From positions 511,501-575,500 of the forward strand of contig CANJKZ010000768.1 in NCBI GenBank assembly GCA_947471745.1: a stretch of DNA of 64,000 nucleotides, written 5' to 3'. Every line of letters starts with the position of its first letter. Positions within the stretch are counted from its first letter, which is position 1. A program made the translations under genes and the position numbers. This DNA is from Closterium sp. Naga37s-1. Its lineage: Eukaryota > Streptophyta > Zygnematophyceae > Desmidiales > Closteriaceae. This document shows positions 41,278-53,012 of the stretch, piece by piece. The notes beneath the pieces were generated by a model. That model saw only the letters and a program-made list of their open reading frames with translations, searched no databases and had not been told where the DNA came from.

Positions 41278-41832
41278 ATGGCGACTCCCACTGTTCTAGC
41301 CTTTGACGCAGTGGGGCAACCTTTAGGGTTTGACTCCTGGCTAGAGGGGCTGCACCTGTACCTCCGGAGTGTTAAACGGGACAACGTCTCCCTGTTCGAG
41401 CACACGTCGGGGTCCCTTCCGGCCCCAGAGGCTCCTGCTGAACCTACTGCTGACGCTGAGGAGGAGGAGCGGACGCAGTTCCGCGCAGCTCACCTTGCCT
41501 ACAACCGGTGGATGGCGCGAGACGCTGCCGCCTCACTTGCAGTCCGCCTTCACCTCTCGTTCGACCAGCGAGCCTTCTTCCCCAGGAGTCAGGTGCCGTC
41601 GGCCCATGTTTTGTATTCCACTGTGGTTAGGCGCTACTCCCCCCCCCCTCCTGCAGTCCTAGGCTGTCTTGCGCTGCCTCTTACCTTCCCTGCGCTGTCA
41701 GACCTCACCACTGTAGCTAATGAGGGTCGTAGTGGAGCTGGCGGGAGTGGCGGGGGCCTTTGTGTGTCGCTGCTTGTGCGCCTACTAGCACAGTCTATGC
41801 GCACCCCTCCACTGTTCTCCCGTGTCTCGTAG
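41278..41832 (+). CDS. TE1 Gag, N-terminal remnant
   Basis: 184 codons from ATG. MATPTVLAFDAVGQPLGFDS is followed by LEGLHLYLRSVKRDN, the UBN2/DUF4219-like start of copia Gag (compare SRILTFDPEGRPVDFPGWLR in TE4). It runs through YSTVVRRYSPPPPAVLGCL to about residue 150 and is then joined by a deletion to out-of-frame linker sequence. Confidence 0.8.
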   Translation: MATPTVLAFDAVGQPLGFDSWLEGLHLYLRSVKRDNVSLFEHTSGSLPAPEAPAEPTADAEEEERTQFRAAHLAYNRWMARDAAASLAVRLHLSFDQRAFFPRSQVPSAHVLYSTVVRRYSPPPPAVLGCLALPLTFPALSDLTTVANEGRSGAGGSGGGLCVSLLVRLLAQSMRTPPLFSRVS

Positions 41833-42716
41833 TCCCCTCTGCCTCCTCTGGCTCGACCGAGGGGGATGACCCTACTGCTGCCGACACAGCGACCTCTCGC
41901 CGCTCACCGCGCTTGGAGACACCTCCGGGTTTTCCACCCCGGACGTCTTCGCCTCCTCTGCAGCTTGTCGCTGCGGACTTCGGGGGCCCAGGTGTTGTTG
42001 GGGGTGGTGACGCTGGGGGTTTTGGTTCTGGGGGTGCTAGTTCTGGGGGTGCTGCCTCTGGGGGTGCTAGGAGTCCTCTTGTTGGTGGAGTTGGAGGTAC
42101 TGGCGCTAGAGGTGCTGGGTCTGGGGGTGCGTTGCAGTCGCTGCCACGGCAGTCTATCTTCTTTGAGCAGCCGTCGTCGTGGCTACCTGAGCCGACGTCC
42201 ACTTGTACTACTCCTCTGTTGTTTCCGCCGCCTGTCTCCCCACTGCCTGCTCCTGCTCGATACGTCCCGTTGTCCGTCTTCCTGACTGGGGGTCGGGAGC
42301 CTGTGTCTTGTGCCGCCTCCCCTGCTCCCTCTCGTGTTACTCGGGAGCCTGTTGTCCTGCCGTTACCTCCCCCGTCTTCTCTTCCTCCTGTTCCTGACCC
42401 TGTGTCTGACCTTGCTCGTGTTGCCAGCCCGATTGTTCCTCGTAGTCTAGCCGCGCTTATGACTGCACCTGCTTCTTCGACTGCTGCTGCTTCTGCCTTA
42501 GTAGCTGATCTCACTGGTTTTGCCGCTACTTGTCGTCGTACCCACCTTTCTGGTCTCGTCTCTGTCTCTTCGTGTCCTCCGTTCGTTGGGGGTGAGTTTG
42601 CCCTTGGCTGTGACGTCATTGAGGACACGCAGTTCGAGCTGGTGTACCATCCTGCGCACTGGCGAGCTGCTAGGAGGGTGTTGCGCTACCTGGTCAGACT
42701 AGCGAGCAGAACGTAG
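41760..42716 (+). pseudogene. TE1 Pol remnant (linker plus RNase H scrap)
   Basis: The frame holds RRSPRLETPPGFPPRTSSPP, the Pro/Gly-rich linker between integrase and reverse transcriptase, then ALVADLTGFAATCRRTHLSG and CDVIEDTQFEL. It then jumps directly to HWRAARRVLRYLV, which in TE4 lies after the reverse transcriptase. The whole RT core with YVDD is missing. Confidence 0.8.
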
Positions 42717-42899
42717 CACTTTGCACTTCGTTCCTTTGCCGTGCGAGTATTGCTGCAGCGTTCCCAGCTTCGCATTTGTACGTGGCCACACGAGCCAACA
42801 CTGCTTGTCTCTTGATCTTGTCTTGTACTTTGATATATAAACCTGCATGTTTCTGGTTGCTAGGTTGTAGTCATTGTACTGCTTGCTCTATTATAAACC

Positions 42900-43050
42900 T
42901 GCACGTGAACTGGCCTTGTGGCCGCTTGTTAGTGCTCAGAATGCGTGGTGATCTTGAGATCCACCCTGAGCTTGCTTTGCTTTGTTTCTTCTCTTGACTG
43001 GTCTTGTGACCTCTTCTTGTGTTTGCTATCTCCCACTTCGCCTATGGGGG
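42900..43050 (+). promoter_or_regulatory. Conserved 3' non-coding block of the copia elements
   Basis: ACTGGCCTTGTGGCCGC, then GAGATCCACCCTGAGC, then ACTGGTCTTGTGACCTC. The same block occurs in all five elements here (48510-48625, 49740-49830 minus, 59110-59280, 61570-61680 minus). The GGCC-TTGT-GGCC and GGTC-TTGT-GACC segments can form matching TTGT-loop hairpins. Confidence 0.65.
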
Positions 43051-43194
43051 TGTGTCAAATTATATGTTTACTGTTATCTAGGCTGTAGTGGGTTTAGCCT
43101 TAGGGGGTACAGTAAATTGCTCGACACTTCTTGTACCCCCTCCCTCTTACCTAATCCTCATTCCTTCCTAGTTAATATCAACAACAAGCGCTTT

Positions 43195-43263
43195 TATCCC
43201 AATGGTCTAGTGGTTGGGATTCTGACATGGTATCAGAGCGAAGGTCTTGGGTTCGAATCCCAG
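43195..43263 (+). other. tRNA-like sequence with A and B boxes
   Basis: A-box-like TGGTCTAGTGG (43203-43213). A perfect 5-bp stem with a 7-nt loop (TCTGA 43221-43225, TCAGA 43233-43237). A perfect T-arm TTGGG-TTCGAAT-CCCAG (43247-43263) containing a consensus B box. The anticodon loop lacks U33 and no acceptor stem pairs, so it is not a working tRNA. TGGTATCAGAGCG inside it is the copia primer-binding motif. Confidence 0.55.
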
Positions 43264-43304
43264 TGTGTGCACTGAGCGCACGCACTTTAGCCGGCAGAAA
43301 ACGT

Positions 43305-46192
43305 CCAAGGATCTCTATGACGCTGTAGTTTCTCGCTACTCCTCCCCAACTACTGCTGCTGTAGGCCGTCTCATGCTGCCGTACCTGCATCCCGATCTAG
43401 CTGAGTTCCGCACTGTCTCTGACCTCTTTACCTACCTCCGCTCTAGTGAGGATCGCTTCCGTGCCGCTCTCAAGCCGGAGTTTCTCACTAAGAACCCCCC
43501 CCTGTAGTACTTCACCCTATACTTTCTTAACACCCGCCTCCCTGACTCCCTTCGCACTGTCAGGGACCAGTTCCTAGCCATGGACCCCACTGAGCTCACA
43601 CTTGACTCGCTTGAGAAGGCCCTTCTCGAGGTTGAGAAGAGCACTGTCGCTGTCGCTGCCTCTCGTGGCACCCCCCGCTCCCCCTTCTTTGAAGAGTGTA
43701 CTCCCTCCCCTCTCCTCCCATCAGTTGCTACCACTGCTGCAGTCGACCTCCTTGGTGCTGAGGACGTTGGCGCTGCGTCTGCTCCCAGTGGAAGGCACAA
43801 CAACAGCAAGGGCAGAGGGGGCAGGAGTGGTGGTGGTGGCAGCAGCGGAGGGGGTGGCGGGGGTGGTGGAGGGGGTGGTGGAGGCTCTGGGGGTGGCTCT
43901 GGGGGTGGCGGCAGTGGAGGAGGCGGACAGGGTGGAGGAGGCAGAGGTGGTGGGGGAGGCGGTTGGGGTAGCGGGGGCGGTGGAGGAGGTCGGGGTGGGT
44001 CTGGCAGGGGTGGTGGCGCTCGTGGACCCTCCCGTGGCTACGGGAGTGGTCAGCAGCTGCCGCGCCTCCCGGACAACCCCACCGACCAGAAGCTCTGTGA
44101 GTGGGTTCTCCAGCGTGGGGGCTCTGGGCGCTGCCCTTATGTCCGGCGCACGGGGCTTCTGAAGGGCACAGTCTGCGGGAAGCCGCACACTGAGTACAAA
44201 TGCTTCGGCCGTCTTGAGGACGCCTGGGTGACTGAGTACTCCGAGGACCAGCAGGGGCCGAACTGGCTGCAGCTGATGGGGAAGGGGGTAGATGTGTTTG
44301 CTCTTGACTTTGCTAAGATCAATGCTGCTCTCTATGCCATGTATGTTGCTGATTATAGTGTTGAGGGTGTGTGCTACTCGTGTGTGCCATGCGATGCTGG
44401 TGGTGATGCTGCTCCCCGAGGTGCTAGTGAGTCTGTTGTCGCCCTAGGTGCTAGTGTCGCTATTGCCCCAGGTGCTAGTGAGTCTGCTGCTACTGCTGAG
44501 GTCTTGCACACTTTCACACTTGACTCGGGTGCGTCCCGTTGCTTCCTTTGGCTCTCTGTCCGGTCTCCACCTCCCCTCGTTCTCGTTCTTCCTACTCGTC
44601 ACCAGCTGCGCGAGCGGTTTCGGCGGGACTTTCCAGTCCTGCGTCTGCACTCTGACAGGGGTGGTGAGTTCTCCTCTGGCGTCCTTAAGACGTTCTGCCA
44701 GGATGAGGGCATCACCCAGTCGTTCACGCTTCCGGCCTCTCCGCAGCAAAATGGGATCGCTGAGCGTCGCATTGGCCTAATCATGGAGGTTGCTCGTACC
44801 TCCATGATCCATGCGGCTGCTCCCCATTTCCTGTGGCCGTTTGCGGTCCGATACGCTGCGCATCAGCTCAACCTCTGGCCCCGTGTCTCTGCTCCAGAGA
44901 CCTCGCCCACACTCCGTTGGACGGGACAGCCTGGTGATGCGTCGTCGTTTCGGGTCTGGGGCGCGCTCTCCCTTGTTCGCGATACCAAAGCGAGCAAGCT
45001 CTCCCCTCGCACTCTCCGCTGTGTCTTCCTGGGCTTCCCCACCGACGCTCCACCCTGGCAGTTCTACCACCCTGCCTCGCGTCGTGTTCTGTCCTCTCAG
45101 GACGTCACCTTCGACGAGTCGGTCTGTTACTACCGACTTCACCCGCACCCGTCCCACCCGGTCCCCCTCGCACCTCTCTTCCTGGTACCAGTTCCCCCCC
45201 CGGTAGACCCCCTTCCCCCACAGGGTCCTGCTCCCTCAGGTGTGTCTCAGGTAGACTCACCCCCCGTGGATGAGCCAGTTGAGGACTCCTCTGACTCACC
45301 TGAGGGGGGTGACGCCGTCGCCGACGACACGGCGACCACTCGCCGCACTCCTCGCTTGGAGACCCCCCCGGGTTTCCCGCCACGGCCGTCTTCGCCGCCT
45401 CCACAGCCTGCTGCTGTGGACTCTGGAGCTGAGACTACTGGAGCTGGGGCTGGGGGTGGTGAGTCTGGGGGTGCCCGCTCTCCTCGTCTAGCTACTCCCT
45501 CCGGGTTCCCACCTCTGCCGTCTTTGCCGCCTCTGCAGCCTGCTACTGTGGACACTGGAGCAGAGACTGAGGGTACTGAGCCTGGGGGTGCTGGGACTGA
45601 GGGTACTCAGCCTGGTGGTGCTGGGACTGAGGGTACTGAGCATGAGGGTGCTGGGACTGAGGGTACTGAGCCTGAGGGTGCTGAGACTGAGGGTACTGAG
45701 CCTGAGAGTGATGGGACTGAGGGTACTGAGCCTGAGAGTGCTGAGACGGAGAGTTCTGACTCTGGGGGTGCTGCGAGTTCGGGTGCTGACTCTGGGGGTG
45801 CTGCGAGTCCTTCTGGTGTTGGTGTCGTCGGAGCTCCTACCGGAGGATCTGGAGCTGCTGGTGCTGGAGGTGCTGGAGTTGCTAGGGGTACTGGAGCTGC
45901 TGGTGCTGCTGGTGCTGGAGGTGCTAGAGGTACTGGAGCTGCTGGTGCTGGAGGTCCTAAAGGTGCTGCTAGTGCTGGAGGTGCTAGGGGTACTGGAGCT
46001 GCTGGTGCTTCTGATGCTGGAGGTGCTAGAGGTGCTGGAGCTGCTGGGGCTGGAGGTGTTGGAGGTGCTGGAGGTCCTGGTGGAGCTACTGGTGCCCTTC
46101 GCCACCTTCTCAGTCTTCAGCCAGGTGCTACTGGCTTCCCTATGGCAGGTACTACTCTTCCGTTGCTATGTCCACCGGCGGACCAGTCATAG
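43305..46192 (+). pseudogene. TE2 gag-protease-integrase pseudogene
   Basis: Gag from KDLYDAVVSRYSS with an in-frame TAG at 43506. Then a long Gly-rich tract, a zinc knuckle CPYVRRTGLLKGTVCGKPH...C (C-x13-C-x3-H-x4-C) and the protease motif FTLDSGASRCF. Directly after this comes the second half of integrase, LRLHSDRGGEFSS and SPQQNGIAERRIG. Compared with TE4 about 270 residues, holding the HHCC domain and the first catalytic Asp, are deleted. The C-terminal linker is rich in GTEGTEPE and GAAGAGGARG repeats. Confidence 0.85.
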
Positions 46193-48415
46193 CCGCCACT
46201 GCTACCACACTCCCCACTGCGTGCTCCTGCTCCTTACACTGCGGTGTCAGAGTCCCGACTGAGCGTCGAGAGCCTGAGACTCGTGCTTCCACCCCTGAGC
46301 GTCGAGAGCCTGAGTCTAGCTTTGACCTTGAGCCTGAGCCTAGAGCTGCTGTCCGTGCTCGTGTTCCTCGTATTCGTCGTCCGCGTGCTCCGGCTGTCCC
46401 CGGCACTCACGATATGACACTTCGTCCTTCCTCTGTTCCTCAGCGTGTTGTCCTACCGTTACCTCCTGCGTCCTCTTTGCCTGACGTTGCTGACCCTCCG
46501 TCTGACCTTGCTCGTGCATACATTCCGACTGTTACTCGCCTTCTTGCTACGGTTGTGACGGACCCTACGTTCTCGTCTCCTGCTGCGTCTGCCCTCGTAG
46601 CTGAGCTCGTTGACTTTGCTGCTGTGTACCGCCTAGACTACCTTGCGAGTCTTGTCTCTGACCCTGTCCCTGCTTGTCCTCCGTCCGTCGGGGGTGAGAC
46701 TGCTCTTGGTTGTACTGCCCTTGGCTGTGACGTTCTTGAGGACAGACACGAGGAGCTGGAGCGCCTTGCTGCCGCTTCACCCCATCACGCGACCATGCTG
46801 CTTGCCCCTGAGGGAGACCCGGATGCACTTGACATCCCCACCCCGCGCTCCTACAGGGAGGCGATTTCGGGTGAGTACTCCTCTCAGTGGCAGACAGCCA
46901 TGGACGCAGAGATGGCTTCCTGGAAGTCCACAGGCACCTACGTCGACGAGGTTCCTTCACCTGGGGCGAACATCGTCAGTGGCATGTGGATTTTCAGGGT
47001 GAAGCGGCCGCTAGGTTCTCCGCCTGCCTTCAAGGCACGTTACGTTGCTCGAGGCTTCGGTCAGTGTGAGGGGGTCGACTTCTTTCAGACCTTCTCCCCC
47101 ACCCCGAAGATGACCACTCTTCGGGTGTTGCTACACGTTGCAGCTCAGCGTGACTACGAGCTGCACTCCCTCGACTTCTCGACAGCTTTCTTGCAGGGTA
47201 GCCTTCACGAGGCCATCTGGTTGCGCCGTCCACAGGGCTTCACTGGGTCGTCTCCTGAGGGTACCCAGTGGAGCCTACGCCGACCAGTGTACGGCCTGCG
47301 TCAGGCGCCCCGCGAGTGGCACGACACACTGAGGACGACACTTGCGGCTCTTGGGTTTGCTCCTTCGACTGCTGACCCGTCGCTGTTTCTATGCACCGAC
47401 ACTACTCTGCCGCCGTTCTACATCCTCGTGTACGTTGACGATTTGGTTTTTGCTACTGCTGACACTGAGGCACTGGCCCTAGTGAAGGCGGAGCTGCAGG
47501 AGAGACACACCTGCACTGACCTGGGTGAGCTGCGGAGCTATCTTGGCTTGCAGATCACCCGGGACAGAGCACGGCGCACCATCACCCTGACTCAGTCACA
47601 CATGGTGCACCAGGTCCTTCAACGCTTCCGCTTCACGTACTCCTCGCCACAGCCCACTCCTCTGGCTACCGGCCACTCGCTCTCAGCTCCACCTTCGGAC
47701 GAGTCCGTAGAGCCGAGTGGTCCGTACCCAGAGCGTGTGGGCTGCCTCATGTACCTGATGACATGCACACGACCTGACCTCGCATACCCTCTCAGCCTTC
47801 TGGCTCACTACGTGGCACCCGGTGGACACCGAAAGGTGCACTTTGATGCTGCAAAGAGGGTACTGCGTTTCTTGTGCAGCACATCGGGCATGGGGCTCGT
47901 GCTTGGAGGACGGGGTTCGGTGGTCGTCATAGGACACTCTGACGCTTCTTGGGCCGAAGACCAGGCGACTCAGCGTTCGTCACAGGGTTACACCTTCAGT
48001 CTTGGCTCTGGTTCTGTCTCGTGGAGGTCCACTCGTTCTTCTTCTGTGCTTGGTTCCAGCTGTGAGGCCAAGATCTACGCTAGGGCCCTGGCTGGCACAG
48101 GAGCTCCGCTGGCTGACCTACCTGCTTACCGACTTGGGGGAGCGGCCTCGTTCTCCTCCAGTTCTGTACGTCGACAACAAGGCAATGCTTGCCTTGTGTC
48201 GCGAGCAGAGACTGGAGCACAGAACGAAGCACATTGCTCTGCGCTACTTCCTTGCGCGTGAGCTGCTGCTGCGTGGTCAGCTGCGCCTTGCTTTCGTGGC
48301 CTCTCGGGCCAACACTGCTGATGTCTTCACCAAGGCCCTTGGGGCTGGTGATCATCAGCGTTTCTGCACTGCTCTTGGGCTTGTGCCCACTCTGCCTCAC
48401 CTGCTTGTTGCTTGA
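46168..48415 (+). pseudogene. TE2 reverse transcriptase/RNase H pseudogene
   Basis: In a different frame from the upstream part, so there is a shift near 46160. Reverse transcriptase begins around DAEMASWKSTGTYVDEVPSP, has FKARYVARGF, FSTAFLQGSLHEAIWLRRPQ and the catalytic YVDD (ILVYVDDLVFAT). RNase H follows with HSDASWA and SSCEAKIYA. A one-base shift near 48090 moves the last 105 residues (VDNKAMLALC, LVPTLPHLL) to another frame. Confidence 0.87.
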
Positions 48416-48660
48416 CTTGCTCTTGTTGTACACTGATATGTATCTTTATACCTGCATGTTTACTCTTGCTACATTGTGATCTGTGTACTGCCTTGCTATT
48501 ATAAATCTGCATGTGAACTGGCCTTGTGGCCGCCTGCTTGTGCTCAGATTGTGTGGTGTCCTTGAGATCCACCCTGAGCTTTGCCTTGCTTGTTCTCTTG
48601 CTTGACTGGTCTTGTGACCACTGTTAGGTTTGGCTATCCTCTACTTCATCTATGGGGGTG

Positions 48661-48797
48661 TGTCAAGACATATTGTTCTGTTCATTTCACTCTAGGTTGT
48701 GTAGGGGTCACACCTTAGAGGGTACAACCCAACTCTCTCGATAGTCTTGTACCCCCTCCCTCTTACCTAACACACATTCCTTCCTAGTATTTTAACA
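48661..48797 (+). repeat. TE2 3' LTR
   Basis: 137 bp, TG...CA ends. Shares GGGTACA...TGTACCCCCTCCCTCTT and ACCTAA with the TE1 LTR but is otherwise diverged, so it belongs to a sister subfamily. Confidence 0.85.
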
Positions 48798-49570
48798 AAC
48801 AACAAGGTATGAGGTGGAGTGGTTACTTCAAAATGAATGTTAAGATGCACCATATAGCAATAGAGGTTGATCGGGTCGTTGAAATAGCGAAAACACGCTA
48901 CCCCAAAGACGATTAACAACCTCTAATTACATACATGACACATAGTAACACCACACTTTGAAGCACGCATCCCACAAACACAAATGCAAACGCTCGTAAA
49001 AGGGTGCAACACCACGTAACAATTGTGAACGGATCGCAGTGGGTGCTCAATATACACCAATGCTGCAACTGAGATTGATGGGGTCGTTGAAACAGAGAAA
49101 ACACGCTACCCCAACGACGATGACAACCTCAGATCACAAACACGGTGCATATCAGCACAACAACCCCCCCGTGAAACAACCAACTAACATGAACACACCC
49201 GCACAAACTGACCCGCATAAACACACCCGCACACACATGCATACACAATTAGGATTGAGAGCAGACAAGCATAACGAAGAGTTGCAATCAATTTATTATG
49301 TATCAATCACTGCTAGCTTGACGCCCTTTCCTCCCTCTTTCTGCCTTCCCTCCTCTCCCTCTACCATCAAAATCTCCTCCCTCCCTTTTCCACATTGTCT
49401 TCTCTCTCGCATTCCCCTCCCTGCTCCCAATAATTCGTCTTGCACACCTTGCAAAACCAACAGAGTAGAAAATGAATTGTCGTCGGAGAAAGCAGTAAAA
49501 AATATTCAACAACGAGCGCGTACTTGAATGCGAAATGGAACTGGATAAGCATGTATAGGTTGAAATATGA
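48798..49570. other. Intergenic spacer with a 205-bp direct repeat
   Basis: GGGTCGTTGAAA(T/C)AG and the following GAAAACACGCTACCCCAA occur at about 48873 and 49080. No gene recognised. An ACACCCGCACA-rich stretch lies at 49195-49245. Confidence 0.6.
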
Positions 49571-49939
49571 CAAGTACAGAATGTGTGAAAGATAGAACGA
49601 GGAATGACTAGAAACATGACAGTACAAGGTTTGTATAGGCAAAACCTAGCAATATTGTACCCCATAAGGAGTGCCTCACTACAGCCTACAATATAGTTCT
49701 GACACACCCCCATAGGCAAAGTGGGGGACAAGCAAGAGAACAAGGCAAGGGCAAGCTAAGGGTGGATCACGACGTCACCACGCATTCTAAGCACAAGTAC
49801 AAGGCCACAAGGCCAATTCACATGCAGAGTTATATATCGAGGTGAACAAGCAAGACAGTGGTCTCAACCTAGCAAGAGTAAGCATGCAAGTGCAGGTATA
49901 TATAGATCACAGTACAAGCAAAGTCAAGAAGTGAGCAAG

Positions 49940-51960
49940 TGAGGCCAAGTAGGCACAAGACCTACCATAGTACAAAATCGCTGATGATCACAAGGCTGAA
50001 GTGCCTTGGTAAAGATATCAGCAGTGTTGGCCCGAGTGGCCACGTAAGCAAGACGAAGCTACCCACGCTGCTGCAACTCTCGAGCAAGGAAGTAGCGTAA
50101 AGCAATGTGCTTTGTTCTGTGCTCCAGTCTGTGCTCCTGACACAAGGCTAGCATGGCCTTGTTGTCAACGCACAGAACTGGAGGAGAACGAGGCGCCTCT
50201 CCCAAGTCGTTCAGTAGGTAGGTGAGCCAGCGTAACTCCTGTGCAGCCATGGCCCCAACGTAGATCTTAGCCTCACAACTGGAGCTGAGAACAGAGGACG
50301 AGCGGGTAGACCGCCACAAAACAGAGCCGGAACCAAGGCTGAAGGTGTAACCCTGTGACGACCGCTGCGTAGCCAAGTCGTCAACCCAAGACGCGTCTGC
50401 GTGACCAGTGAGGACAACTCGAGCCCGTCCTCCAATCACGAGCCCCATGCCCGACGTACTGCACAGGTAGCGCAACACCCTCTTAGCTGCATCCATGTGC
50501 TCTAGTCGGTGTCTCCTAGGAGCAACATAGCGTGCCAAGATGCTAAGAGGGTATGCCAGGTCAGGTCGAGTGCAGGTCATCAGGTACATGAGGCAGCCCA
50601 CAAGCTTTGGGTATGGGCCACTCGGCCATACGGACTCATCCGAAGGCAGAGCTGAGAGCGAGTGGCGAGTAGACAGAAGTCGACAAGCTCAGCAACTAAG
50701 GCAGGCGCAGCAGTGGACTCAAAGGAAGGGTCAGTGACAACAGTGGCCAGGAGACGCGTGACAGTAGGACTAGCAGCACGAAGGGAGTCAGACACCGGGT
50801 CAGTAAGGGCAAAAAGAGAGGACGCAGGAGGAGACGGCAGAGGAACACGCTGTGGAGGAGTGGAAGGACGCAGAGCCATCTGGTGCGTGCCAGGGACAGG
50901 AGGAGGACGCTCATGCGGAGCACGACGACCAGTGCGAACAACGCGAACAGGCGACGCAGGACGAGACTCAGGCTCACGACGCTCCGTAAGACCTCCTGTC
51001 GGACCAGTGTAAGGAGAAAGAGCAGGCAATGGGGAGGCCGGCTGGAACTGTGACTCGGACTGGACAGACTGTGGACACTCTACGGAAGGAGCAGGACCAG
51101 TAGAAGGCGGTAGACCAAGAACCTGCTCAAGGAGCGGAACGAAGTACGGCCGCGGCCGCGCAGCGCCTCCAGAACCAGCAGGGACAGCACCAGCACCTCC
51201 AGCGTCAGCTCCAACTCCTGCAGCACCAACAGCTCCAGCAGCACCTCCAGCTCCAGCACTTCCAGCTCCAGCACCTCCAGCAGCTCTAGCTCCAACAGGA
51301 CCACCGGAAGCCCCAGCAGCCCCAGCAGCGCCAGGGCCAGCACCTCCAGCAGCACCGGGTCCAGTAGTACCGCCAGCTCCAGCACCTCCAGCAGCTCCAG
51401 CCCCAGCAGCACCACCAGGCCCAGCAGCTCCAGTACCTCCAGTACGAGCACCTCCGTGACCAGTGGCTCCAGAACCCCCAGCAGCTCCAGCAGCAGCAGG
51501 ACCTCCAGCGCCCGTAGCACCACCAGCTCCAGCAGCACGGCTCCAGCGGCGAGCAAACCACTCGCGCAGCTGCTGTGGAGAGAGTGGCTCCCGCCGGGAC
51601 GAAGCACCCGAAGGACCTCCAGGCGCAGCACCTCCAGACTCCACACCGCAGGCTCAGCACCCTCAGGCTCCGCACCCCCAGACTCAGCAACCCCACGCTC
51701 AGCACCCCCAGACTCAGCACCCCCAGGCTCAGCACCCCCAAACTCCGCACCCCCAGGCTCCGCACGCTCAGGCTCAGCACCCCCAGACCAGGCACCCGCA
51801 GGCTCAGCACCCCTAGCAGCACCAGAGTCAACAGCTACCTCGACAGGCTCGACTGCGTCTACCTGGGACACACCTGAGGGGGTAGGACCCTGAGGGGGGA
51901 GGGGGTCTACCGGGGGAGGACCTGGCGCGAGGAAGAGCGGCGGGGGGGGGAGGGGGGCAG
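49940..51960 (-). pseudogene. TE3 Pol 3' part (linker and RNase H), RT deleted
   Basis: From 51960: GPPPVDPLPPQGPTPSG, a long Gly/Ala/Ser linker, GTHQMALRPSTPPQRVPLPS, then ALVAELVDF. There the sequence jumps to SALPSDESVWPSGPYPKLVG and RNase H (GHADASWVDD, SSCEAKIYVG, VDNKAMLALCQ). The roughly 1 kb between these points in TE5, which codes for the entire RT, is absent. A CAG-to-TAG stop sits at 50059 (GG-TAG-LRLAYV against GGQLRLAYV in TE5). Confidence 0.83.
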
Positions 51961-52109
51961 TGTCAAACGATATTTATATAGTTTCTATATGTTAGTCTAG
52001 GTGTTGTACAATTTGTTACACTTGTGCTAGGACACTTGCTAGGGTTTCCTATATCTTGTTTGTTCATCCTTTTCCTTAGTCAAATTCTCACGCTAGTTAG
52101 TTCTTGACA

Positions 52110-53012
52110 TGGTGTAGAGCTAAGCGATCCGATGGGCCCACCGCCCCGTGACCCGACCTAGCCCGAAGCGCCCTAAGGCCCGAAGCGCCCCGGTAGCCTC
52201 GTAGCCCGTGCGTCACCCGTTTTCCGCCCGTCGCGTCACCCGTTTCTGCCCCGAGCGTCACCCGTTTGTGCCCCGCTCGACTTGCCCGCCAGCCCGCTAG
52301 CGCGCGTCAGACCCGCGCGCGCAGCCCTAGACGCACGCGCACCCACGCGCACGTAAGTCGCGACCTATCGCGAGTAGGGGAGGAGCTTGCTACCCGCGCC
52401 CGTCGCCTCACACGTCGCCCATTCGAGCTGAAACCGTCGCCTTACCTGGAACCCGTCGAAACCCACCTCCCCACCGGTTAGAAATCGTTTCCACCGGTCA
52501 GAAATCGTCACCACCCGCCGCCCCACGCGTTAGCACCCTCCTCACGCCCTGAAACCGCCGCGCCACCAGTTTGCACCCTCCCCACGCCCTGAAACCCGCC
52601 CCCCACCGGTTAGAAATCGCCCTTACTCGTCGCCCGCCACCTTTCCCGCCACCCCAACCGTTAGCACCCTCCCCATGCCCTGAAACCGCAGCCCCACCAG
52701 TTATCACCCTCCCCATGACCTAAAACCGCCGCCCCACCTGGTACCCGCCACCCCACCTGTTGCCCCACCCGCCGCCCCACCTGGATAGCCTAAAACCGCC
52801 GCCCTACCTGTCACCTGCACCCTGGAAAAGCCCCCAACCGCACTCCACCGCATTCAACTGCACAGTACCGCACTCAACCGCACAGTACCGCATTCGACCG
52901 CATTCAACCGCGCATAACCGCACTCAACCGCATTCAACCACACAGAACCGCTCTCCAACGCTTTAGACCGCACCAGTCAGTACCCCTCCGCACTAGCTGT
53001 ACGTACTCGACT
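52110..53012 (+). other. TE4 leader
   Basis: 900-bp untranslated leader between PBS and gag ATG. It is C-rich with repeated modules ACCCTCCCCACGCCCTGAAA (52520-52790) and ACCGCA(T/C)TCAACCGCACAGT (52850-52965). No frame of interest. Confidence 0.7.

Larger units (their letters stand above)
39782..43183 (+). mobile_element. TE1: non-autonomous Ty1/copia element with intact ends
   Basis: LTRs of 131 bp at 39782-39912 and 43053-43183 start TGTCAAAT, end ATATCAACA and differ at two positions. The target-site duplication is ACAAG on both sides (39777-39781 and 43184-43188). A primer-binding site TGGTATTTAGAGCG follows the 5' LTR at 39913 (complementary to initiator Met tRNA, with differences), and a CTATGGGGGTG polypurine tract precedes the 3' LTR. 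The interior has only a gag N-terminus and pieces of the Pol linker; protease, integrase and reverse transcriptase are deleted. Intact ends plus a short age suggest mobilisation in trans. Confidence 0.93.
43189..48797 (+). mobile_element. TE2: 5'-truncated, mutated Ty1/copia element
   Basis: Only a 3' LTR is present (48661-48797, 137 bp, TGTCAAGACA...TTTTAACA) after a CTATGGGGGTG polypurine tract. No 5' LTR or gag N-terminus is present. The coding part starts in mid-Gag (KDLYDAVVSRYSS, 43305). Exact left limit unknown: 43189-43300 is tRNA-like and may be pre-insertion DNA. Confidence 0.85.

Noticed and set aside
43195..43263. Functional tRNA gene (anticodon TGG)
   Set aside because: No acceptor stem pairs and U33 is replaced; only the D-, anticodon- and T-arm-like parts fold. 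Kept as tRNA-like.
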